Assembly: GCA_003164755.1 (NCBI GenBank)
Contig: PLUB01000086.1
Location: 1-52,821, forward strand
Direction: 5' to 3'
Origin: Methanosarcina sp.
Lineage (GTDB): Archaea; Halobacteriota; Methanosarcinia; Methanosarcinales; Methanosarcinaceae
Length of the DNA: 52,821 nt
Below the pieces are notes generated by a model. That model made no database searches. It saw only the letters and a list, made by a program, of their open reading frames with translations, and had not been told where the DNA came from. The stretch's first letter is position 1, and every line of letters begins with the position of its first letter. Made by a program: the position numbers and the translations under genes. Of this stretch, positions 29,700 to 38,995 are shown one piece after another.

Positions 29700-30524
29700 T
29701 CATAATAGAGCTTTTCCGCCATAAGTCCTAACATGCTTCCAGGATTTATGATAACTGGCAAACCGATCCTGATCCACATATATTTTATCATTATTTCTCT
29801 GATATAGCGTCCTATCATTTCCTATTGGGCAGACCTTGATGCATATACCGCAGGGTGAAACATAATGCTTGTTTAATTCAGCACTATAGGTGGAACAGGT
29901 TTTTTTATCTGTTAGGCCCTTTGGGTAATCCTCTCTGTTAATAGAATTTGATGGGCACATTTCCACACAACGCATACAGTGGTTGCAGAGCTGGTTTTCA
30001 AATATCTGATCAGGATGGAGATCAGCTGAGGATAGAATCGAACCGAAACGGACCCTTGGGCCATACTCTGGTGTGAGTATCATATTATTTACACCAAACG
30101 TTCCAAGCCCAGCGAGCAATGCGGCATGCCTGTGGGAAAAAAATGCAATGGGATTTTCCACGAGTACTTGAATGCTTCCATATCCATCTCTTGGTACGAA
30201 AATAGAAGCTTTTCCGTCATAGTTTAGGAAGTTAGCAAGACGATATGTATATTGATCTAAGAGCATATTTACTGTAGTGTATAGTTCACGGTAATATATC
30301 GAGGGAGATGTCTCTAAAACCGGTAAGGAGATCGGCAATCCAATAACTATCACTGATTTTGCCTCAGGATATATAGATTGAGGATGGAATTCTTTGGGCA
30401 CCCATGGCAGGAAAGGAGGGATTTTCCATTGATCTACACTAGCAACCCCGACTAAGGGAATATCCATACTTTCGCATCTATCCAAGAGTGCTTTTTTTAT
30501 ATCCTTATTCGTAGATTCATCCAT
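29700..30524 (-). CDS. QueG-like 4Fe-4S protein
   Basis: A 274-residue protein of the epoxyqueuosine-reductase-like family that is common in methanogens. The N-terminal part (about 1-175) has SVIVIGLPISLP and AALLAGLGTFGVNNMILTP, typical of the QueG-like fold. The ferredoxin domain follows with CNHCMRCVEMCP (about 181-192), and then C..(n)..CGICIKVCPIG (about 214-236), giving eight Cys for two [4Fe-4S] clusters. The RFGSILSSADL strand is conserved in the family. The substrate in archaea is not known, so a general reductase or electron-carrier role is safer than queuosine synthesis. It is a single gene without operon partners. The frame is intact and the start ATG fits the family length. Confidence 0.85.
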   Translation of the reverse strand: MDESTNKDIKKALLDRCESMDIPLVGVASVDQWKIPPFLPWVPKEFHPQSIYPEAKSVIVIGLPISLPVLETSPSIYYRELYTTVNMLLDQYTYRLANFLNYDGKASIFVPRDGYGSIQVLVENPIAFFSHRHAALLAGLGTFGVNNMILTPEYGPRVRFGSILSSADLHPDQIFENQLCNHCMRCVEMCPSNSINREDYPKGLTDKKTCSTYSAELNKHYVSPCGICIKVCPIGNDRTLYQRNNDKIYVDQDRFASYHKSWKHVRTYGGKALL

Positions 30525-31339
30525 TTGTTATGATCCAATTAGTACTTACGTACTTGTTGTATAAAATTAAATCCAATTGATATTGTCAGTACTTTGTTAA
30601 AATCTCTCCTCAACGTTTTGCTCCATAGATTTACATCAAACACTTCAGTACTATCTTAACCTTCTTATTCACCACTCATCAATTAGAGGCACAAATATAT
30701 TAAATTTAAACTTTTCTCCATCCACGATTTTGGGTCTTTTTTGGAAAATCGGGAAATATTTTTTCTGAAATTATACATGTATGTTTTTTAGCAGTAAAAA
30801 TATTCGCACATAAAAGTACTTGATATTAATTTTTTTAGATGAAGTTCTTGGTTAAATATTATTTATCATTCTGTATAATGATTTAATAGCAAACACTCTT
30901 CTGTAGATTGTGCAGACTTTAGGGATTTCAATTTACATTTAATTTATTTTGCAGGGATTCTGTCCAACTCTTTCTCACCAATTTCTGCATTTGGCCCAAT
31001 TTTTGGCAATTATATAGACTGGTTTTGTAAGCACGTTATTAATACTAAGTTTGCATATTGTCTTATTTTCCCATCCACTTTCAAATTCTACTTTGTTTGA
31101 ATATGTTTGTTTATTATCTTACAGCGGATAAAAATAAAACATGAACTTAATATATATATTGATATATTTTTGTTTTATATAATAAAAAATGATATTATTT
31201 ACTAAAATAATCTAATTTATTGAAATTCAAATTTCATCAAAACCTTAAATAAATAGTATATTGGTGTATACAAAAGTGGACTCATCGATATTTAAGGGAC
31301 TGAAACTGGAAAATAATATGAACAATACTGACTATAGTT
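30525..31339. other. Intergenic, nothing recognised
   Basis: AT-rich region between two reverse-strand genes. TATA-like TATATATATTGATATATT occurs near 31150. No frame, RNA or repeat could be supported. Confidence 0.45.
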
Positions 31340-31867
31340 TTAAATCATTTTTTTCAATCTCACTTCCTCGCTGTATTCTATTACTGATTTTACGTACTCT
31401 GTCGCGTTTTTTGCGATGTTTTTAATTTCTTCCTCTTCTGTTTTTCTCTTTACCTTCCCCGGAACTCCAATAATCAGGCTGCTTTCAAGAAATTTCTTTC
31501 CTGCAGAAATCAGTGAGTTTGCACCGACTATGGAATCTTTCCCTATCTCAGCTCCATTTAAAACTGTAGAATTCATTCCGATTAGCACATTGTTCCAGAT
31601 TTTGCAACCGTAAAGCACAGCTCCATGCCCCACACTCACATCATCCTCAACCTGAACCCCATTAATGGAGTCCACATGAATTACTACATTATCTTGGATG
31701 TTTGTTCGATTTCCAACCTTTATGCTATTTCGATCTCCTCGAATCACGGCATTAAACCATACGCTTGAAAAATCTCCAATCTCAACATCTCCAATCACAT
31801 CCGCAGAATCTGCAATAAAAGCGGTCTTTGAGATTTTCGGGCTGTTGCCTTTAAAATTTATTATCGT
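31340..31867 (-). CDS. Gamma-carbonic-anhydrase-like hexapeptide protein with ACG in start position
   Basis: A left-handed beta-helix protein of about 175 residues, related to gamma-carbonic anhydrases (Cam/CamH) and their acyltransferase-like relatives. Hexapeptide turns are visible from IADSADVIGDVEIGDF through VWFNAVIRGDRNSIKVGNRT to IGKDSIVGANSLISAG, then a C-terminal helix. Two of the three metal ligands are present (VIHVD and VGHGAV). The third, His in family AVLHGC, is Tyr here (AVLYGC), so carbonic anhydrase activity is doubtful. GGAGGT precedes an ACG (31867), not an ATG, that would give the full-length start (M)IINFKGNSPKISKTA. The only standard start is an internal GTG at 31798. 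It is either translated poorly from ACG or a gene beginning to decay. Confidence 0.8.
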   Translation of the reverse strand, partial: TIINFKGNSPKISKTAFIADSADVIGDVEIGDFSSVWFNAVIRGDRNSIKVGNRTNIQDNVVIHVDSINGVQVEDDVSVGHGAVLYGCKIWNNVLIGMNSTVLNGAEIGKDSIVGANSLISAGKKFLESSLIIGVPGKVKRKTEEEEIKNIAKNATEYVKSVIEYSEEVRLKKMI

Positions 31868-32547
31868 CGATATACCTCCATTCTTCCAAAATGTTATGTT
31901 TAAGTAATTTTTTTTCTTTGAAGTAATATCTGTTCACGATGTTAGTTGTAATATACAAATTTAAAAGAAGTATTCAATTTATAATGCATAAAAAAACTTT
32001 ATTCTTCGGTTTATTTGCACAATCCTGAAATTTATCTTATGCTTTAACTTTTAGTATTTTTAGAGTAGTTTATTTGCTGAAGCAGTGCATTATTTAAAAA
32101 AAATGCTTTATACATTAGTGTAATCAATCAAAGTATCCAAAACACATATTTACTATATATTTACTGATATATGGTGGCTATTCTTTATACATATATTAGA
32201 GTGGTTAAATAGCAATTATCTAATTATTCTATAAAAAAATATTTATTGATATATACACTGAAAATATTATTCATAGATAGGTTAAAAATTAAAACGTTTA
32301 GTTGAGTACCTAATTGCCGATATAAGATTTCCTTAATGCGCTTGTCGATGAGACGCGGATTATAAAGAATTTAGTGTTAATTTGAACAATAGGAAGTACT
32401 GAAACAATTGGGACTTATGCATTAAAGAGAATAAGAAAACACCTATAGGCTCATCTTAAATTATAATTTAGATAATTTAAGGTACAATGTTGCTTATTCC
32501 TCCTTTTCAATTGTTTAAATCAAAAATAATATAAAAAAGGGAGATGG
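31868..32547. other. Intergenic; upstream region of leader-family relic
   Basis: 32330-32370 (TGCGCTTGTCGATGAGACGC then GATTATAA) resembles the region just upstream of the 6964 gene (GAGCCTGTTGATGAGATGTA). It is therefore duplicated 5' sequence of the leader family. No gene otherwise. Confidence 0.4.
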
Positions 32548-32693
32548 ATGTTAAAATAATCGGGTAGAAAAATAAAAACGATACTGACCATTTTGTGGGC
32601 AGTTTTTTGTGTATAGTATCGATGACAGCTGTTTCAGTAAGTGCAACTCACCTTGTTACTTACAGTCTCCGTCTTGATCATAGCCATTACTAA
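32548..32693 (+). pseudogene. Leader-family relic
   Basis: ATG TTA AAA TAA reads MLK-stop where the family has MLKQ. After that it reads SGRKIKTILTILWAVFCV, a one-base frame change, then VSMTAVSVSATHLVTYSLRL and a stop at 32691. This is the leader of the 6964 type (KKVLPVLLAVLFVVSLTAV) with a C-to-T stop and a frameshift. AAGGGAG still precedes the ATG. Beyond 32693 a Cys-rich string (HYTCTCLLSCSLCTG) is readable in the same frame past two stops and may be the remains of the mature part. Confidence 0.65.
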
Positions 32694-33381
32694 GGTCCAT
32701 CTACCGATTGTGGATGGGTGTGGAACGAAATTTCATGGTAAGGAACCCATTATACCTGCACATGTCTCCTTTCCTGCTCCTTGTGTACGGGTGTGAAATG
32801 ATCATCACTATGAAGATAGAAATGCTAAATAGTAACTAAAATGATATAATAAAAATTAGATAGTGAGAATATACTCAGCTGAAGACAACTCTGTATGATT
32901 GTACACCAGCTCTTTGTATAAAGGAATTATTCAAAATCAAAGATTTTCATTTGCACACATATCTCTTTTTTCTGATTGCACTTATTTTTAACTCGAATTT
33001 GACAGATCTATATATTTTATAATAGATAAATGATCTTGTGTTCATCAACCAAGAAGATTCCAGTCTCAAAAATCTTCCCTTTTTGAATACTTTCCTCGAA
33101 ATATCCTTTTTCACCTTCATATATCTAATAATTTGTAATAAGAGACTATAATTATTTAGTCAATTTTCTTTGGCAATACAATAATTGCTTCAGTGTATAC
33201 ATTTGATTTCTTCTGTCAATCAAATGACCTCTTTCAAAGGTAGGGTATGGAGATAGCAGAAGGTATTTGAGGACTTAAATTAACTAACTAATAGAGAACT
33301 AATTATGTTTTTAGTAACCTGAGAAATTGGCTCCTTTCTTAATAGCAGAATTTCTATAGGAAATTCTAGCACTTGCTAACT
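32694..33381. other. Intergenic, nothing recognised
   Basis: AT-rich sequence. No repeat or frame could be supported apart from the tail of the leader-family relic. Confidence 0.4.
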
Positions 33382-33495
33382 CAAAGTTTGCAAAATCTTT
33401 CCTTTTCTCGCATTTCCAGTTCTTTTTGTTTCTTCAAAAGTTCTTTTAATGTTGGTGGAAATGGGCATATACTCGCAAGTTTTTTGTTTTCCATA
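33382..33495 (-). pseudogene. Small protein remnant, frameshifted near the start
   Basis: A reverse frame reads ASICPFPPTLKELLKKQKEL then EMREKERFCKL, stop at 33382. An ATG followed by GAAAACAAAAACTTG lies just upstream one base out of frame. Adding one A would give MENKKLASICP. The composition is convincing for a small helical, Lys/Glu-rich protein of about 37 residues. Not recognised. Confidence 0.3.
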
Positions 33496-33499
33496 GTGT

Positions 33500-34111
33500 A
33501 TAATAGGTTTTTTATTCTATTTTTACCCTTGTTTCAAAGATGCCACCTTTATCTTATGTTTAACCCTTTTTTCAAAGACAATTGTGATGTTTGAAGAAGG
33601 ATCCACCATTTATGTTTGTGTAGAAGCTTGTAGAATAAGCATGAAAATTGAGGGTAATATATAAATTTTAATTAATTACAAAAGTTAAACCCTCAAATTC
33701 TCAAGTTGGATCTCAAGTCCATAATTTTATAAAAATAGAGATTCGTGTATATTTATTTTAGGCCTACGTGGAAAAAAAGGTTGATTGGAAATGTATACTA
33801 ATTTTTGTACTTAGTTAAAATTTCTCCTCCACTTTTTCCTCATTCATTTATCTAATATACTACAATGGTACCATAACCCTTAATTTTCGCCCCAGACATT
33901 TCTTAATAAAGCATACAAACATATCAATCATGTATATTAGGCCCTCATTTTACAATCTTAAAATGTATTTTTTAAAGTTATATTATATTTTTTAAGTGAA
34001 AAAGATCTCAGTTTATAAAACTACCTTATACTAGCATTCTTCGGTGAGATTCTTAGTCTAACCACATTTTTTATCAGGCATGATAATTTAATAGCAAATC
34101 GTTTCTGTAAA
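33500..34111. other. Intergenic, nothing recognised
   Basis: AT-rich region without supported features. Confidence 0.4.
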
Positions 34112-34480
34112 CTATGTTGACCCTTCTTCAAAACTGTTTAACTCAAAAACTACAAAACCAATATTACCACATCCAATTTTACCTTTTTTTTCATTAAGAT
34201 ACTCGACTCCGATAACAATATTCAAAAAAATATTTTGTGTGAAGTTCTTCATAGTATATCGTTTACACCATGTCTGGTTACTTTTCAGTGCTTGCTTCAT
34301 CTGTTTTACCGAAACTATATTTAGAACCTTGTTATTTTGCAAAAAATCAACCTTTCTACAGGAATAATGAATTAATTGAACCTTTTGTGCTTGTTAGTGA
34401 TGTAAACGAGATGTTATATGCTAATGTTGCAATAAAATCACAACGATCACCAAGCCGCACGTAGGAAGGATATCAATGTC
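34112..34480 (-). pseudogene. Decayed gene, unidentified
   Basis: The reverse strand reads SNQTWCKRYTMKNFTQNIFL, NIVIGVEYLNEKKGKIGCGN and IGFVVFELNSFEEGST, ending at 34112. Upstream, a different frame gives RLGDRCDFIATLAYNISFTS and further fragments with stops. The first part is protein-like. The whole looks like a longer gene broken by frameshifts. The family was not recognised. Confidence 0.35.
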
Positions 34481-34555
34481 TTTTGTGTACTCTCAGCGAA
34501 AGATGAAATAACATTACAAAAGATATTGAGAAAGAAATATCCTAAAGTAACTTGA

Positions 34556-34684
34556 TTAATAAAAGCCAGTTCTAAATCCACAGTACAACCACACTAAAAC
34601 AAATATGACAACCAACCCTACAAAAAACATTATTCCTTCCCCAAATTGATCACACAAACCGTCCCAATGTTTACGTAAATTCAT
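34556..34684 (-). CDS. Small single-span membrane protein (42 aa)
   Basis: MNLRKHWDGLCDQFGEGIMF then FVGLVVIFVLVWLYCGFRTG and FY. One hydrophobic segment (about residues 19-37) with a short charged N-terminus. AGAGGTGG lies 6 bases before the ATG, a strong ribosome site that argues for real translation despite the size. It is the last gene of a reverse-strand cluster of small genes reaching to 38982. Proteins of this shape are usual in archaeal plasmids and viruses. No function can be given. Confidence 0.6.
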   Translation of the reverse strand: MNLRKHWDGLCDQFGEGIMFFVGLVVIFVLVWLYCGFRTGFY

Positions 34685-35901
34685 TATTTCCACCTCTTCA
34701 ACATATGGTAGTTTTAGATATATAAAAAATAAGCTAATGCATCTAACAATCCAATACGGGAATTCATAAATATAGCCAATTTGAAATATAATCCAATATT
34801 AAATCATATAAGATAAGTAAATTAGTTAAATCATGACCTTGGATATGTTTAATATACATGATATTTGTGCGGTAGCAATTAATTTCTGAAAGAAAAATTA
34901 ATGATTGAGACTTCATGCTTAACTAATAGTAAAAAAATGGTTGGAGTCTAGCTAAAGTTGCAGAAGATTTTTCAGTCTATAGCTAAACGTTTCATTGTTG
35001 GATAAAGCATGCTAAAAAAGAAGGTATTTTAGTCTTAAATAAAAACATAGTTTAGGAGTAAAATTTATTTTAATCGCATAATAATTATTGGAGTGAGCGA
35101 ACATACTTTCAAAGCCAATACCTAGATGATGGCTATTATTACAGTTGGTTAACGAAAGACTTAATTTTATTTATTAAAAAGAACTTTAAAAGATTTATTT
35201 GGAATAAAAAATGAGACTAATTATTTAAGGATTTCTGGGGTAGAAAAACAACATGTTGACCTAGATCAAAAGGGATAAAATAGGTACTTACTACTAAATG
35301 TATATCTTAAGCTCCACAAAGCGATTTCGGAACTTTCGAGAATCTCAATAATCTTGATTTACACGAGCCATTTATATGTCATTTATAATCACGCTACGAA
35401 ATATGGGGATTTATTGAAATCCTAATTCTCCTACGACTAAAAAAATTTTACATTAAAGTTATTAATCCTAATTATGTCGGTTGGAGATATTTACAACATC
35501 TATCTCTAAATGATATATTTACTTCTAGCATTTATTGCAAATTTGGAACATCGTAATACTAAATATAACAAAAATAATGAGAAGTATTAAATATGAGTTT
35601 CTCTTAATAGATAAATGCTAACAGATACAAAGACTAAAAAATTCTCCTAAATTTGTAGATGAAAAATTGTTTTGCTTTTAATTTAGCAAATCTATTTAGA
35701 ATTATTTTTAGCTACAATTTTATTTTCATATGGGAACAAATAAATAAGTTTAAGAAATACAGTATGTAAACCGTTAATTAGAAATGTTTCCCAAATCAAC
35801 TTTTAGGCGTTCTATTACTCTAATAGGTAGTAACATGTTACTATATATTAAAATTGCAATGTGAGCGATGCGAAATAAAATGGTTAGAATTAGGAATAAG
35901 T
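34685..35901. other. Spacer with HTH relic and a dispersed repeat
   Basis: A forward frame at about 34945-35050 reads WSLAKVAEDFSVYS-stop-TFHCWIKHAKKEGILVL, resembling a helix-turn-helix unit with a stop inside. 35354-35425 is a copy of the 75-bp dispersed repeat (TTGATTTACACGAGCCATTT). No intact gene. Confidence 0.35.
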
Positions 35902-36069
35902 TCACTTATTCCTGATTAGGATTTCTATTACATGCCTTTCTGGGTCATATTGCCGAATAAACTCACATCCCACATTAAATCTACCATCTCTCCACTCAGT
36001 TTGTTTAAGAGGCCTATTAATTATAAGACGCGCAGCGATTTCATTTTCATTGTAAGTTAATGTAGGCAC
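35902..36069 (-). CDS. Small protein (55 aa) downstream of LPD29 gene
   Basis: GTG start at 36069. It reads MPTLTYNENEIAARLIINRP, LKQTEWRDGRFNVGCEFIRQ and YDPERHVIEILIRNK. GGGAG lies upstream with suitable spacing. The start is only 12 bases from the stop of the gene at 36082, so the two are translationally coupled or at least co-transcribed. It has an alternating strand-like pattern with charged residues. No known family was recognised. The tight linkage and clean frame support it as real. Confidence 0.6.
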   Translation of the reverse strand: MPTLTYNENEIAARLIINRPLKQTEWRDGRFNVGCEFIRQYDPERHVIEILIRNK

Positions 36070-36081
36070 CGTTATAACTCC

Positions 36082-36459
36082 CTAAAAACTCATATTCCCG
36101 ATCTTCTTTTCTGCTTCTTCATCTATTAAAAATGAACACTGTAACATTTCATCTGTCGCTGTCTCTTTGACTTCTGCTCTTACTTTATCAAATACTTCTT
36201 GTGGGATTTCCCTTGAATAATTTATGAGTATGTGTGTTTCATTTTCCAAACATATGTTGTAGAAATTTTTCATATCTTCTACAAGACAAAAGATAACATT
36301 TCTAACCATTTGTTTAGTGGGACCCAAGATCCAACTAATTGTAACATCATCTTCTATCCTAACGTTTGAAGATCGAACTGAAAATTTAACTTTCGGAAAA
36401 TTAGCTTTGAGTTCACTCCGAATAATTGCTGCCCGTTCTTTTGCTGGTATAAAGTTCAT
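36082..36459 (-). CDS. LPD29-like protein
   Basis: A 125-residue protein. The N-terminal half has RAAIIRSELKANFPKVKFSV then RSSNVRIEDDVTISWILGPT. This matches the pattern of LPD29, a domain seen in large polyvalent proteins of phages and plasmids (L..FPGVKFSVRS......V.WTDGPT). Here it is a stand-alone gene with an extra C-terminal part that has two Cys (IFCLVED, NICLENE) and an acidic tail. GGGGAGATA precedes the ATG. A small gene follows 12 bases downstream. The family is associated with mobile replicons and its molecular role is unknown. Confidence 0.65.
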   Translation of the reverse strand: MNFIPAKERAAIIRSELKANFPKVKFSVRSSNVRIEDDVTISWILGPTKQMVRNVIFCLVEDMKNFYNICLENETHILINYSREIPQEVFDKVRAEVKETATDEMLQCSFLIDEEAEKKIGNMSF

Positions 36460-36469
36460 CTTTTATCTC

Positions 36470-37234
36470 CCCTATTAGTAATACACTACTACATATGCGT
36501 CAATTGTATTTATAAGTTCCGTCAAAAAAAAATGATAAAGAAAGCTTGATCCTCCCATATAGGCTCTAGAAAAAGAACTTTTTAATATCTTCTAGGTCGG
36601 CAGAATTTATTTTAATCAGTTATACGACCAAAAATGAACTTGTGATATCTATTTTGAAGCGAAACGCACCATCTAAAATTAATTAGTTCAATTTATATCG
36701 ATTTTAAAAAAAATGATCTTTTAGGTATTTTTACCCCAAAAAAATTAGATGCCAAAATAGATAGGAAGAGTAAACAAAATTTAAAACCTACATGTTTATA
36801 AACTTATTTCCGTTGCCAATTTAACTAATATATCCAACAAAAAACATCAACTTTTCGATAGATAGATTATGGAATCTTAGTATTCAAAAATCAGTCACTT
36901 CAGAAGTGAAAAATTATTTGCGATAAATAATCAAAAAAAATTGTGATATTTTATTTAACAAAAACAACAATTTCTATCACACAGCTTCATTTTGGTACAA
37001 CAGTGAAACCTGAGCTAAATCAATTAGCTAGTAGAATTTATCAAGCAAATTCATATCCTGCAATTGTGCGGGTTTTAACTTAAATAAATTTAATATATGT
37101 TGCAATTAAGATTCATAAATTTTGATTATAACTCTGACCATCTCTGTATAATCAAATATTAAGTATCTAAATATAGTTTACTGTTCCACTTCCGATATCG
37201 TAACAAACTTCTTAAAATAGTGACTTCTGGATAT
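36470..37234. other. Intergenic within small-gene module
   Basis: No frame or repeat recognised. AT-rich with long A/T runs. Confidence 0.4.
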
Positions 37235-37369
37235 TTATGGTCGCTGCTTTTCTCTAAGCTCATTCCATCCATTAACATATTCTTGCTCTTTTCGGACCTC
37301 TTCTTCTAATAAAAATTCTAATCTTTCATGAGTCATCTTTATAAATGGAAAGCCTTGATCAATTTTCAT
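37235..37369 (-). CDS. Small acidic/basic protein (44 aa)
   Basis: MKIDQGFPFIKMTHERLEFL, LEEEVRKEQEYVNGWNELRE then KQRP. Probably one long amphipathic helix. AAAGGAG lies about 13 bases before the ATG, rather far, and weakly supports translation. Same strand as its neighbours, 130 bp downstream of the 83-residue gene. Not recognised. Confidence 0.45.
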   Translation of the reverse strand: MKIDQGFPFIKMTHERLEFLLEEEVRKEQEYVNGWNELREKQRP

Positions 37370-37499
37370 GAGTTATTCACAGCTCCTTTCAAGTTAGTAG
37401 ATTTATCATCTCTCTGAATATTCATCTAACCTATAATTAAATCATATTTTTTTGCATTATACAATTCATAGTAGAGATAAAAGTAATTAAAAATGCATT

Positions 37500-37751
37500 T
37501 CAATTAGATTGTTCCAACTCTTTTCCTGTCCACTTATAATATATCGGTCCATCATCTCCAAATACTCCTCGATATGAATTTAGGATTCCTTTATTGACAA
37601 GAGCCCCAAGTGTCAATTTTGAAACTCTAGGAAGTTCTTCCTGCACAAATCCCATGTCATATCGCAGACTATAAAGTTGTTTAAATTTATCGATTGCTTC
37701 TTTTTGTAGTTTTAGTCTATCCATGGTATCACATTTACCGTTTTGCTGCAT
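37500..37751 (-). CDS. Small winged-helix-like protein (74-83 aa)
   Basis: The frame opens with MQQNGKCDT, but a second ATG at 37724 (MDRLKLQKEAIDKFKQLYSL) has GTGAT just upstream and is the likelier start. The C-terminal half, LTLGALVNKGILNSYRGVFG then DDGPIYYKWTGKEL, has the helix-then-wing shape of a winged helix (a LGALVNKGIL recognition helix followed by a beta hairpin). It could be a small DNA-binding regulator of the module. The family was not recognised. Confidence 0.6.
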   Translation of the reverse strand: MQQNGKCDTMDRLKLQKEAIDKFKQLYSLRYDMGFVQEELPRVSKLTLGALVNKGILNSYRGVFGDDGPIYYKWTGKELEQSN

Positions 37752-38330
37752 TACCGTGTTATGGCATTAACGTATTTATATTTTTTTACATGGTATTATT
37801 TGTATATATATTCAAAACATAATTATTCATATGACTAAAAACAGTCACATATTCAGCTCTACATTGCAAATATCTGAAAATATAATAAGATAATAAGAAC
37901 CATAGAGGGAAAAAAATTTAATTTCTGAGCTACCCACAATAGTAAATGCAAACTTTAAGGATACAGTGAGCATTCTAAGGTGTGAAATAGCAGTCAATGT
38001 AACCTTTAATAAAAGAGCTGGCTTTGTTACAAATACAACGGACTGAAAATAAAAATTTCGATTTTTTTCACAAAAAAAGGATTCATATTTAATTACATAG
38101 TTGGAAGTAGAGTATGGAGGTAACATTAACAAATTTTGATAAACCATTTATTTCCACAAGTCATATATATCATTTAGAAACAGATGACTAAATTTAGTAT
38201 TTTATCTAAATCTTCATTTGTATAAGAATCTACGTTATTAAACTGAGAAATGAATAGCATTAAACATCTAATCGACATAAATTTAACCCACTAATAACTT
38301 AATGTGTACAACTAAGAAATAGATTCTAAT
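37752..38330. other. Spacer with dispersed repeat copy
   Basis: Contains TTAAACTGAGAAATGAATAG at 38238-38266, a copy of the repeat found at 6467, 21856 and 29579. The 100-codon reverse frame at 37845-38147 has no ribosome site and a random-looking composition, and was not called. Confidence 0.4.
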
Positions 38331-38546
38331 TCAATTTAACAACTCAATAGCGATAACAAGGACAATATAATTATAGTAAATAAGTATATAAGAAGCTAAG
38401 ATAAAGAACAACATATACACTGCAATTGATCCATAGAAGTGTTCATTTCTAAAAAAAATCATATCAGAAACTGATGTATAAATCGTATCTTGCAACGATA
38501 TTTTTATGAAATAGTTAACTATTGAAAACAAAATATATATCCACAA
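38331..38546 (-). CDS. Small two-span membrane protein, coupled to RHH gene
   Basis: TTG start at 38546, one base after the TAA of the upstream gene, with GGTGGAG within that gene's end. It reads LWIYILFSIVNYFIKISLQD, then a polar loop, then YMLFFILASYILIYYNYIVL and ends AIELLN. Two hydrophobic spans. The reading frame is open further upstream (TTG 38591), but the coupled start is more likely. A small membrane protein behind a DNA-binding protein is common in plasmid modules. The function is unknown and the call is tentative. Confidence 0.45.
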   Translation of the reverse strand: MWIYILFSIVNYFIKISLQDTIYTSVSDMIFFRNEHFYGSIAVYMLFFILASYILIYYNYIVLVIAIELLN

Positions 38547-38547
38547 G

Positions 38548-38982
38548 TTACCAGAATCTCCACCAGGGTTTTTTAGCTCCCGGTGCTTCAATTGCTTTTT
38601 GATTAATCAATGTCTGCATCTGCATCATGTAATTGTTATGCATGGATTTTAGGTCTTGTTCTCTCTGGCTTGCATTCTCAAGCTCTTTTTTTAGTGTTTT
38701 ATTATGCTTTTCTAACTCTTCAGATTTTATGCGGAGTTGCCCCAACTCCAGAGGGTCAATAACCTCTTGCATCTCTTTTATGCGATCTTGTAGCTCTTTT
38801 ATGAGTGCTTCCTGCAATTCCAATATGTTTTCATTACCTCCCGATTTAATCTCACCCTGATGGCTCATGAGGCACTTTAAACCTTGTATAATTGCATCTG
38901 TTATGCCATAACCGGATTGAATAACCCTTGTATAAAGTTCATTAGTGATGTAAGCGTTCACACGTCGCTTTTCCTCATTCAT
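38548..38982 (-). CDS. Ribbon-helix-helix / coiled-coil protein
   Basis: ATG at 38982 gives MNEEKRRVNAYITNELYTRV then IQSGYGITDAIIQGLKCLMS, a strand followed by two helices as in MetJ/Arc/CopG-type RHH DNA-binding domains. From about residue 55 a long coiled coil follows (LQEALIKELQDRIKEMQEVI, KSEELEKHNKTLKKELENAS), and the protein ends in KKPWWRFW, an aromatic-basic tail often seen in plasmid or viral maintenance proteins. It is 144 residues. A longer TTG start at 39003 lacks support. Immediately upstream lies an array of TTACAC boxes with helical-turn spacing; two of them (38996, 39007) lie at the promoter, so autoregulation or centromere binding is likely. Confidence 0.8.
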   Translation of the reverse strand: MNEEKRRVNAYITNELYTRVIQSGYGITDAIIQGLKCLMSHQGEIKSGGNENILELQEALIKELQDRIKEMQEVIDPLELGQLRIKSEELEKHNKTLKKELENASQREQDLKSMHNNYMMQMQTLINQKAIEAPGAKKPWWRFW

Positions 38983-38995
38983 GGAGTATATTATT

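Noticed and set aside
37845..38147. 100-codon reverse frame
   Set aside because: No ribosome site, and the composition looks like random AT-rich sequence.
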